Shown here: positions 24,036-31,306 of the stretch, piece after piece
Position numbering within the stretch: position 1 is the first letter of the stretch
Layout: every line of letters starts with the position of its first letter
NCBI RefSeq assembly: GCF_023544465.1
Contig: NZ_JALPVL010000007.1
Coordinates: forward strand, 124,001 to 188,000
DNA from: Paractinoplanes maris
Lineage (GTDB): Bacteria; Actinomycetota; Actinomycetes; Mycobacteriales; Micromonosporaceae
DNA: 64,000 nt
Direction: 5' to 3'
Notes under the pieces: model-generated
The model's database searches: none
Seen by the model: the letters and a program-made list of their open reading frames with translations, nothing else
Told to the model about the DNA's origin: nothing
Translations under genes and position numbers: made by a program

Positions 24036-26669
24036 ATGACGAAACCGATGGCTTGGTCGGCCGATCGGGTACTGCTGGGTCGGCAGCGGGAACAGCAGAC
24101 GCTCGTCGGGCTGCTGCGCGATGTGGAGGCCGGCGGCAGCCGAGTGCTGGTGTTGCGCGGCGGCGCGGGTTCCGGCAAGACCGCGTTGCTCGAGCATCTC
24201 GCCGCCGCCGCTCAGTTCGGCCAGGTCATCCGGGTTTCTGGTGTCGAGCTGGAGGCTGAGATCGCGTACGCCGGTCTGCACCAGCTCTGCGCGCCCCTGA
24301 TCGGTCATCTTGGCAGGCTGCCCGAATCACAGCGGATCGCGCTTTCGACTGCGCTCGCTCTCGCCGCCGGCGAACCACCGAATGTTCTCGTGGTCGGCTT
24401 GGCCGTCCTCAGCCTGCTCGAGGAGTCAGCGGCCGCGCGGCCGCTGATTTGTGTGGTGGACGACGTGCAATGGCTCGACAAGATCTCCGCGACGATCCTC
24501 ACTTTCGTTGCCCGCAGGCTGGGTTCCGCATATGTCGGCTTGGTCTTCGCGAGCCGAAGTCCCGGTGATGAACACCTGCTTGAGGACGTACCCGAGCTGA
24601 CGGTCCGTGGGCTCCCCTACCCCGCAGCGAGGGCGCTTCTTGACTCCGTCCTGACTGTTCCGGTCGACGTGCAGGTCCGCGACCAGATCATCGTCGAGAC
24701 CCAGGGCAACCCGCTGGCCCTGCTCGAACTGCCCCGCGGGCGGACCGCGGCCGAACTGGCCTACGGTTTCGGCGGCCGGAACACCACTCTGGTGGGGCAG
24801 CTCGAGGAAGATTTCCAGCAGCGGGTGAGGGCTCTGCCGCGGAAGACCCAGATGGTTGTGCTCGCCGCGGCTGTCGAACCGGTCGGCGACATGTTGTTGT
24901 TGTCGCGCGCGCTGGAACAGCTCGGCGTGGCGCCCGATGACGCCTCGCCGGCCGTCGCTGCGGGCCTGCTCGAGTTCGGCGCCCAAGTGCACTTCCGGCA
25001 CCCATTGGTTCGCTCCGCCGCATGGCGATCAGCGGATCCGGTGACGTTACGAAACGTACACCTGGCCTTGGCCGACGCAACCGACCCCCAGCTGGATCAG
25101 GATCGCCGAGCCTGGCACTTGGCGCACGCTGCGGTCGGGCCGGACGAACAGGTCGCCGCCGAGCTCGAACAATCAGCCCAGCGGGCAATGACGCGCGGCG
25201 GATGGTCCGCCGCGGCGAACTTCTTGGAACGCGCCGCCGAGCTCACGCCCGATCCGGAACCACGGGTCACCCGCCTCTTCTCGGCCGCCCAGGCTCATCT
25301 GGAAGCCGGCGCGCCTGACCGGATTCCGAATTTGCTGTCGGCGGCCGAGCTCAATCCGCTTTCCCCCTTGCTACAGGCCGAGCTCGAACGACTACGGGCG
25401 CGAGCTGCCTTTGCCGTCAATCCGGGACGCTCCGCCGGCCCGCGCCTCCTCGCGGCCGCCCAGCGGCTGGAGAACTCAGATTTGATAGCTGCGCGTGAGA
25501 CTTATCTGACCGCACTAGGCGCCGCCGTGCACGCAGGCCGGCTCGGCGGCGGCGACCGCGACCGGGCGGCAGTGGCCGCACGCGCAGTGCCGGCCGGAGA
25601 CGAGACCGCCGGCCTTTTCCTCAGCGCCTTAGCGACCTGGAGCTTGGACGGCTACGCGGCCTCTGTTCCCCAGCTGAAGCGAGCGATGACCCGCAACGCC
25701 AAGAACGCGGACCCCGGGTTGCTGTGGCTTTCCCTACCGGTCGCACACGAGATTTTCGACGATGTGGCTTGGCACGAGCTGTCCGAACGCTCGGTCGCCG
25801 TCGCCCGCTCAACAGGGGCACTGTCTGTACTGTCGTCCGCCCTGTCGTTTCACGCCGGCGCGCTGTTGTACGCCGGCCGGTTTGCCCGCGCGGCTGAGCT
25901 GATCGACGAGATGGAGGCGCTTGCCGGGGCCACGGGTTTGCCGCCTGACCCATCCGGGCCGCTCAACCTGCTCGCGCTGCGGGGGCGGGAACGGGAGACG
26001 CTCGCCATGATTCGAACGAAGACCTCCGATGCGCGGTCGCGTGTCGAAGGACGCCCCGTGAATATGGGTCACCACGTGAGAGCGGTGCTGTTCAACGGGC
26101 TCGGACGCCACTCGGAAGCGCTCACCTTCGCTCGACATGCCGCCGAGTACCCCGACCTCGGTTTCCACCACTGGGCGCTCAGTGAACTGGTGGAGGCGGC
26201 TGCCCTTTCCGGTGACCGGCAGACTGCAGCCGATGGGCGAAGGCGCCTGGCGGCGCGCACTGAGGTAGCGGGTACGACCTGGGCTCGGGGCGTACAGTCA
26301 CTTGCTGATGCGCTCGGCGGCACGCCTGCCGACGCCGAGCACAATTACCAGGCGGCCATCGCACTGCTCTGTCCAACCAGACTCAGACTGCAGAGAACAA
26401 GAGCCAGGCTGCTCTACGGGGAATGGCTGCGGCGGGTCGGTCGAAGCGCCGACGCCGGCGTTCAACTGGGGGCCGCCTACGGGGCCTTCAGCGCGATGGG
26501 CGCCGAGGGATTCGCGCAACGGGCCGCGGGCGAGCTCACCGCCTTGGGCGTTCGGCCGTCTACTCCTCAGTCTGAATGCGCCAGGCCGTCAACGCGGACG
26601 GCGGATCGGAGGTTGAGTCGGGCCTTGTTGGAGCCCCCTCCGTACGACAGCGGCGAACGGGCCAATTGA
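24036..26669 (+). CDS. LAL-type regulator lacking its C-terminal HTH (LAL-4)
   Basis: 877 residues with an intact ATPase (Walker A RGGAGSGKTALLEHL; Walker B-like VVDDVQWLDK) and TPR-like middle. At about residue 835 (MGAEGFAQRAAGELTALGVR), exactly where the paralogues enter the LuxR HTH, the sequence changes to a 30-odd residue tail ending LLEPPPYDSGERAN with no HTH in any frame. It should still bind nucleotide and ligand but cannot bind DNA through a LuxR domain. The ATG at 24036 has a strong GGAGG site, and the codon pattern is normal up to the break. It overlaps the convergent LAL-5 remnant by about 100 nt. It may be a pseudogene or a dominant-negative partner. Confidence 0.8.
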   Translation: MTKPMAWSADRVLLGRQREQQTLVGLLRDVEAGGSRVLVLRGGAGSGKTALLEHLAAAAQFGQVIRVSGVELEAEIAYAGLHQLCAPLIGHLGRLPESQRIALSTALALAAGEPPNVLVVGLAVLSLLEESAAARPLICVVDDVQWLDKISATILTFVARRLGSAYVGLVFASRSPGDEHLLEDVPELTVRGLPYPAARALLDSVLTVPVDVQVRDQIIVETQGNPLALLELPRGRTAAELAYGFGGRNTTLVGQLEEDFQQRVRALPRKTQMVVLAAAVEPVGDMLLLSRALEQLGVAPDDASPAVAAGLLEFGAQVHFRHPLVRSAAWRSADPVTLRNVHLALADATDPQLDQDRRAWHLAHAAVGPDEQVAAELEQSAQRAMTRGGWSAAANFLERAAELTPDPEPRVTRLFSAAQAHLEAGAPDRIPNLLSAAELNPLSPLLQAELERLRARAAFAVNPGRSAGPRLLAAAQRLENSDLIAARETYLTALGAAVHAGRLGGGDRDRAAVAARAVPAGDETAGLFLSALATWSLDGYAASVPQLKRAMTRNAKNADPGLLWLSLPVAHEIFDDVAWHELSERSVAVARSTGALSVLSSALSFHAGALLYAGRFARAAELIDEMEALAGATGLPPDPSGPLNLLALRGRERETLAMIRTKTSDARSRVEGRPVNMGHHVRAVLFNGLGRHSEALTFARHAAEYPDLGFHHWALSELVEAAALSGDRQTAADGRRRLAARTEVAGTTWARGVQSLADALGGTPADAEHNYQAAIALLCPTRLRLQRTRARLLYGEWLRRVGRSADAGVQLGAAYGAFSAMGAEGFAQRAAGELTALGVRPSTPQSECARPSTRTADRRLSRALLEPPPYDSGERAN

Positions 26670-26980
26670 CCGCGGATCCGGGTGAGCACGGCTACTGCGG
26701 GGCGACGCGGGTCGGGTACGGCAGACTCGCCGCTGGCCAGCAGTTCCCGCCGGGCGCGGTCGGCGAAGGCCTGAGCTCCGGTGGCGGTGAAAATCTCGTG
26801 GGCTTTGCGCAATTCAGTGCGGGCTTCGGCATGGCGGTCCCGGGTACGCAGCCATTCGCCGTACACAGTCTTGCCGACGCCAGGTTCACCGTGCAGCACC
26901 AGGACTCCGGCGTGACCCTCCCGCGCTGCGGCGAGAGCCTCGTCGAGTCTCCGGCACTCGGCACTTCGGCCCAGCAGCAT
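26567..26980 (-). pseudogene. LAL regulator with a large internal deletion (LAL-5)
   Basis: 137 codons from ATG 26980, with a GAGGGGTGATC leader that looks like an intact ribosome site. It begins as a LAL protein (MLLGRSAECRRLDEALAAAR, then Walker A HGEPGVGKT) and immediately continues as the far C-terminal TPR region (VYGEWLRTRDRHAEARTELR, then AFADRARRELLASGESAV). About 750 residues are missing in frame. The HTH is also missing: after PRRPAVAVLT the sequence is unrelated. Its 3' end meets the broken 3' end of LAL-4. Confidence 0.75.
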
Positions 26981-27051
26981 CTGATCACCCCTCCGCCGCC
27001 GATGCTACGACGACTGAGAGGGCTGCGGCCTTGCCCTGTGTCTCGGTTGCG

Positions 27052-27078
27052 CCGCGGTCGCGGTGGCCGCGACCGCGG
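27052..27078. repeat. 12-bp inverted repeat hairpin
   Basis: CCGCGGTCGCGG, loop TGG, CCGCGACCGCGG: a perfect stem in the 213-nt gap between LAL-5 and the SnoaL-like gene. It has no T tract, so a role as a terminator or structural element is uncertain. Confidence 0.45.
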
Positions 27079-27149
27079 GCAACCGCCATCGAGGAGAATC
27101 AGTCCCGCGACTACCGTCGCCGCACGGGCTTTCGTTGTGCGAGAAAGAC

Positions 27150-27186
27150 CTGATCCCTCACGGGTTTGGCGCCTGACCGGGATCAG
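27150..27186 (-). terminator. Hairpin downstream of the SnoaL-like gene
   Basis: CTGATCCC (27150-27157) pairs with GGGATCAG (27179-27186) just past the stop of the minus-strand gene ending at 27194. Confidence 0.45.
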
Positions 27187-27193
27187 AGCCCCT

Positions 27194-27550
27194 CTACTGC
27201 GTCGCGTCGAATCCCGTTTCGTTGACGCGGCGGAAGCGGCCGTCGTCGGAGTATTCCCCGAAGACGAAAATCTCCCGGCGGAGCGTGGTGCCGTTGGTGA
27301 GCGTGGCCTCGTACTGATGGCGTTCCGCGTACCGCCGGCCGTCGATGAACTCGTCGAGGACGGTCACACTGCCGTTGACGATCTGAGACTGCAGGCCGGC
27401 GACGAAGGCGCCGAAGGCTGCTCGGTCCTTCACGACGCCGTCGGAACGCCACTCGAGATCGGGTGCGTAGTACCGGTCCAGAGCGGTCTCCACCGGCTCG
27501 TGCGGGGCGAACGCCAGGTCGTCGAGGGCGTCCTTGATGTGTACGACCAT
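27194..27550 (-). CDS. SnoaL/NTF2-fold protein
   Basis: 118 residues: ALDRYYAPDLEWRSDGVVKD, AAFGAFVAGLQSQIVNG, RYAERHQYEATLTNGTTLRR and a terminal FGEYSDDGRFRRVNETGF. This is the NTF2-like pattern of a short helix pair followed by a curved sheet. The ATG at 27550 has an AGAAGGAG site. It follows the tannase-like gene by 132 nt on the same strand. Its function is unknown beyond the fold. Confidence 0.83.
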   Translation of the reverse strand: MVVHIKDALDDLAFAPHEPVETALDRYYAPDLEWRSDGVVKDRAAFGAFVAGLQSQIVNGSVTVLDEFIDGRRYAERHQYEATLTNGTTLRREIFVFGEYSDDGRFRRVNETGFDATQ

Positions 27551-27682
27551 CGTCGTCTCCTTCTGTTGACATCTTCCATCGACATCGACTTCCGGTCGGT
27601 ATCAGCCGATGTGGTCGCGACGCTCGCGAGCAGGCGGCGACCCCGGCGCGAGACCAGGGCCGCCGTGGGCGAGCGGTGCGGA

Positions 27683-29221
27683 TCAGGAGTGGTACACGTT
27701 GCCCTTGGTGGTCGGCAGGTAGGCCGGGGCATCGCCCTTCTCCACCCAGTTGATCAGGGCGTTCAGGTCGGCGCCGGGCTGCACGAGGCCACCGGTGGTG
27801 AACAGCGTCGTGCCGCAGTGGTCGACGCCCGGCAGCAGGAAGACGCGGTAGAACTTGTCGACCCGCTTGCTGCCACCGAGGGTGGCGTTGACGCGCTTGC
27901 GGTAATCGACGGTGCCCTGCGTCGGGATCAGCTGGTCGGACTGGCCGTGCCAGGTGAGGATCTTGCCGCCGGCCTTCGCGAACTTCGACAGGTTGGGGTC
28001 CCGATTGCCGATGATGCCGTCGAACTGCCGCGTCGCCGAGTTGAAGAGCTTCTCGAACGACTTGTAGGTGAGTTCGGTGCTGTCGAACGTGGGGTTCTTG
28101 GTGACGAAATACTTGGCCCACTGGTCCGGCACGGTGAACGGGACGCCGGGGTTGGCGATGAAGGCGAACGACGAGCCCTTGTTCTGTCCGTACCAGAGCT
28201 TCTTGCCGGAGGTCGTCACCGGCCCGGCCCAGATCTTGTTGACCGCAGTAGCCAGCTGCTCGGAGATGGCCAGCTCTTTGCCTTCACACAGGACCTTCTC
28301 GCCGACCAGCTCGCGGGCGTCCCACTTGCAGGCCTGGGGGTTGGCGATGACACCGTCCTTGGTCCCGTCGATGGTGTCGCAGGCGGCGACCGCGGCTGTG
28401 TTGAAGGCGGCCAGCTCGCACTGCGACGGGGTGACCTTCTCCTCGTTGAAGACGGCCTGCGACCACAGGGTCGCGATCTCGAAGCGGTTCCACTCGATCG
28501 CCGGGGCGTTCGCAAGGATGCCGTCGAAGTCGTTGGGGTAGTTCTGCGCCTCGGCGTAGCCCTGACGGCCGCCCGTCGAGCAGCCGGTGAAGTAGGTGTA
28601 CGACGCGGCACGCTGATAGAAGCCGGCCGTCACGCTCTTGCCGATGACCGCCATGTCGTGCACCGAGCGGGAGGCGAAGTTCGTGAGCAGTCCCTCGTTG
28701 ATCTTCCCAGCGGCGGTGAGGCCCCAGCTGGCGTCGGTGGAGCCCTTGACCCCTGCGTCGGTGGCCGCACCGACGAAGCCGCCCTTGACCGCGGCGATCA
28801 GCGCGACGCTGAGGTCGCCGATGTCACCGGTGGAGTAGCCGCTGCCCCCGGTGGCCTGGAAACGCCCGTTCCAGTTCTTCCGATCCTGGGGCAGCGAGAT
28901 CTTGATCTTGACGTTGTCCGCGGCGCCCGGGTGGGTCACCACGACGTTGATGTCGCACCAGGCCGGCACGCCGTTGATCGGCGGCACGGGCGGCAGGCCA
29001 GGCGTCTGAGGGAACGTGAAGTCCCCTCCCGCCCGTGCCACCGCCGTCACCGAAACGACCTTGGTGCCGGAAGGGGCGGACACGGGGACGGCGGCACAGG
29101 AAGTAGCGGGCTTCGCCACTACCGGAGCGCTGTCGCGGTTGGCCGCGCTGGACGCGGCCGGCACGAGTAGAGCGATAGCCGGTACCGCGGCGGCCATCAG
29201 GAAGTTCAGGCGTCGTTTCAT
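27683..29221 (-). CDS. Secreted tannase/feruloyl esterase family hydrolase
   Basis: 512 residues with a Sec signal peptide (basic MKRRLN, hydrophobic AAAVPAIALLVPAASSAA). The catalytic serine lies in GCSTGGRQG (about residue 205), the motif of the tannase/feruloyl esterase family. The acid is probably in TWHGQSDQLIPTQGT and the histidine in PGVDHCGTT; the cysteine beside that histidine is where the family's characteristic disulfide forms. Expected reaction: hydrolysis of aromatic esters such as gallate or hydroxycinnamate esters outside the cell. The ATG at 29221 was chosen over a GTG at 29236 because the signal peptide starts there and GAGGG precedes it. It is divergent from the TetR gene at 29396. 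Confidence 0.92.
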   Translation of the reverse strand: MKRRLNFLMAAAVPAIALLVPAASSAANRDSAPVVAKPATSCAAVPVSAPSGTKVVSVTAVARAGGDFTFPQTPGLPPVPPINGVPAWCDINVVVTHPGAADNVKIKISLPQDRKNWNGRFQATGGSGYSTGDIGDLSVALIAAVKGGFVGAATDAGVKGSTDASWGLTAAGKINEGLLTNFASRSVHDMAVIGKSVTAGFYQRAASYTYFTGCSTGGRQGYAEAQNYPNDFDGILANAPAIEWNRFEIATLWSQAVFNEEKVTPSQCELAAFNTAAVAACDTIDGTKDGVIANPQACKWDARELVGEKVLCEGKELAISEQLATAVNKIWAGPVTTSGKKLWYGQNKGSSFAFIANPGVPFTVPDQWAKYFVTKNPTFDSTELTYKSFEKLFNSATRQFDGIIGNRDPNLSKFAKAGGKILTWHGQSDQLIPTQGTVDYRKRVNATLGGSKRVDKFYRVFLLPGVDHCGTTLFTTGGLVQPGADLNALINWVEKGDAPAYLPTTKGNVYHS

Positions 29222-29348
29222 GCTCAACACCCTCACAGGGCAGGCACGGCTCTGGCCCCGGTAGACACCCCTGGCCCGGGCACTGGCCTGGGCACGGGAG
29301 GGGTGCAGGCGGCCATACGCCCGGCCGCGAGCAGGCGCAATACTCAGT

Positions 29349-29366
29349 TTGGACTATCCCCTCCAA
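29349..29366. promoter_or_regulatory. TetR operator candidate upstream of its own gene
   Basis: TTGGACTATCCCCTCCAA, 29 nt upstream of the TetR start. It matches TTGGACTATGCAGTCCGA at 30026-30043 in 14 of 18 positions, suggesting autoregulation. Confidence 0.5.
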
Positions 29367-29395
29367 TCGTGGAGCATGGAGAGGTGAACAGGGGT

Positions 29396-29974
29396 ATGAC
29401 TGCCAAAGGCGCCGCTACGCGGGGGCGCATCGTCGAGGCCGCTGCGCAACTCATCCGGGAGCATGGAGCCGCCGATACAAGTCTCGACGATGTGCGTGCC
29501 GCCTCGGCGACCAGCAAGAGCCAACTTTTCCACTACTTCCCCGAGGGGCGGGCCGACCTGCTGGTCGCCGTGGCCGAGCACGAGGCCGCGCAGGTGATAT
29601 CTGCGCAGATGCCGTGGCTCGACGACCTGACGACGTGGGAGTCCTGGCAGTCCTGGCGGGGTGCGGTGTTGCGGCACTACGTCGAGCTGGGGGACCGTTG
29701 CCCGCTCGGCGTGCTCACCGCCGAACTGGGCAAGTCGTCACCGCAGACCCGCACGGTGGTCAGTCGTCTGTACGACACATGGGAGGCGGCGCTGGCCCGC
29801 GGCGCGCAGGCCAAGGGCATCGACCGGCCCTTCGAGGTGGCACGGCACATCCTGGTCACCATCCAGGGTGGCGTGGTGATGTTGCGCGCAACCGGCCGAG
29901 TGGCCTATCTCGAAACCGGCCTGGACGCAGCACTCACGCCGCTCGCGCCTGGTGGTTCATCACCACGATTGTGA
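29396..29974 (+). CDS. TetR family regulator of the second epoxide hydrolase operon
   Basis: 192 residues. The HTH reads TSLDDVRAASATSKSQLFHY then FPEGRADLLVAV; the ligand domain contains YVELGDRCPLGVL. It is a paralogue of the TetR protein at 22517-23113. The ATG at 29396 follows AACAGGGG; a GTG at 29384 is possible. It sits directly upstream of the epoxide hydrolase/MFS operon on the same strand, and its gene and that operon are both preceded by TGGACT repeats. Confidence 0.9.
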   Translation: MTAKGAATRGRIVEAAAQLIREHGAADTSLDDVRAASATSKSQLFHYFPEGRADLLVAVAEHEAAQVISAQMPWLDDLTTWESWQSWRGAVLRHYVELGDRCPLGVLTAELGKSSPQTRTVVSRLYDTWEAALARGAQAKGIDRPFEVARHILVTIQGGVVMLRATGRVAYLETGLDAALTPLAPGGSSPRL

Positions 29975-29991
29975 TACTTGAGATCAGATTA

Positions 29992-30007
29992 TGGACTTGT
30001 CGGTCCA
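29992..30007. promoter_or_regulatory. TGGACT operator candidate 1 of the epoxide hydrolase/MFS operon
   Basis: TGGACTTGTCGGTCCA: TGGAC and GTCCA form an inverted repeat with the same 16-bp span as the perfect palindrome at 22482. Confidence 0.5.
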
Positions 30008-30026
30008 AAAATTCACCCACATTATT

Positions 30027-30040
30027 GGACTATGCAGTCC
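30027..30040. promoter_or_regulatory. TGGACT operator candidate 2, overlapping the start codon
   Basis: GGACTATGCAGTCC is a palindromic GGACT-N4-AGTCC whose spacer begins with the ATG of the epoxide hydrolase. A repressor bound here would cover the translation start and probably the transcription start. Confidence 0.55.
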
Positions 30041-31306
30041 GATCGCGAGAACGACATCCAGCAGATCCGCGAGCTCAAGGCCCGCACCAGGCCCTTCCCG
30101 CTGACCCCCACCCCCATCCACGTGCCGGACGACGTGCTGGCCGATCTCAAGACACGCCTGGCCGCCACCCGCTGGGCCGACGATCTGGGAAACGAGGACT
30201 GGCACTACGGCGTTCCCCGTACGTATCTGCAAGAACTCATCGGCAAGTGGCTCGACGACTACGACTGGCGGACCGCCGAGAAACACCTCAACGAGTACGA
30301 GAACTACTTCGTCGAGGTCGACGGCGTGAAGATCCACCTGCTGCGCAAGCCCGGCACAGGCCCTGACCCGAAGCCGCTGATCCTCACCGGCGGCTGGCCC
30401 TGGGTCGTGACCCACCTGCTGCCGGTGGCCGATCGGCTCGCCGACCCGGCCGCCTTCGGCGCCGACCCGGCCGAGTCGTACGACGTCATCGTCGCCACAC
30501 TGCCCGGCAGCGGCTTCTCCACCCCGGTCAGCCGCCCCGACCTCAATTTCTGGAAGATCGCCGACCTCTGGCACAAGCTGATGACCGAGACGCTCGGCTA
30601 CGAGAAATACTTCGCCGCCGGCAGCGACATGGGCGCCCTGGTCACCGAGCAACTCGGCCACAAATACCCGGACGAGCTGTACGCGATCCACCTTGGCTCG
30701 TCGATACCGCTCGACATGTTCGGCGGAGAGCGGCCGTGGGACCTTACTGGCGGCGCGGCCATCCCGCCCGGAGTTCCCGCGCCGATCCGCGAGCAGATCG
30801 AGAGCTTCCAGAAACGGTTCGTGGCGCACGTCGCCGTGCACGTCCTCGACTCCAGCACCATCGGCCACGGTCTGACCGACTCGCCGGCCGGCATGCTGGC
30901 CTGGGTCCTCGAACGGTGGACCAACTGGTCGGACAACGACGGCAATGTGGAGAACGTCTGGAGCAAGGACGAGATCCTCACCAACGCCACGATCTTCTGG
31001 GTCACCAACTCGATCAGCACGTCGATGCGGCTGTACGCCAACGCGGCCCGGTACCCCTGGCAGCCCTCACACAACCGCATCCCGGTCATCGAGGCACCGA
31101 CCGGCATCACCTTCGTCGGCTACGAGAACCCGCCCGGAGTCACCACCGAGCACCGGGTCGAGGATTTCCGCAACGGACCCAAGGCCAAGTGGTTCAACGC
31201 CGTCAACCTCACCGCGCACGAGCGCGGCGGCCACTTCGGCACCTGGGAGGTGCCGGACGAGTGGGCCGACGACGCCCGCCGTACTTTCCACGGGCGCGCC
31301 CGATGA
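30032..31306 (+). CDS. Epoxide hydrolase, microsomal (EHN domain) type, second copy
   Basis: 424 residues. The EHN cap contains PTPIHVPDDVLADLKTRLAA then KWLDDYDWRTAEKHLNEYE. The core has the nucleophile Asp in AGSDMGALV and the catalytic His in ERGGHFGTWEVPDEW. The oxyanion motif reads TGGWPW where the paralogue has LHGWPW, so the usual histidine is glycine. No ribosome site precedes ATG 30032, and the start sits inside a palindrome, consistent with a leaderless transcript. Its stop overlaps the MFS start (ATGA). Confidence 0.9.
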   Translation: MQSDRENDIQQIRELKARTRPFPLTPTPIHVPDDVLADLKTRLAATRWADDLGNEDWHYGVPRTYLQELIGKWLDDYDWRTAEKHLNEYENYFVEVDGVKIHLLRKPGTGPDPKPLILTGGWPWVVTHLLPVADRLADPAAFGADPAESYDVIVATLPGSGFSTPVSRPDLNFWKIADLWHKLMTETLGYEKYFAAGSDMGALVTEQLGHKYPDELYAIHLGSSIPLDMFGGERPWDLTGGAAIPPGVPAPIREQIESFQKRFVAHVAVHVLDSSTIGHGLTDSPAGMLAWVLERWTNWSDNDGNVENVWSKDEILTNATIFWVTNSISTSMRLYANAARYPWQPSHNRIPVIEAPTGITFVGYENPPGVTTEHRVEDFRNGPKAKWFNAVNLTAHERGGHFGTWEVPDEWADDARRTFHGRAR

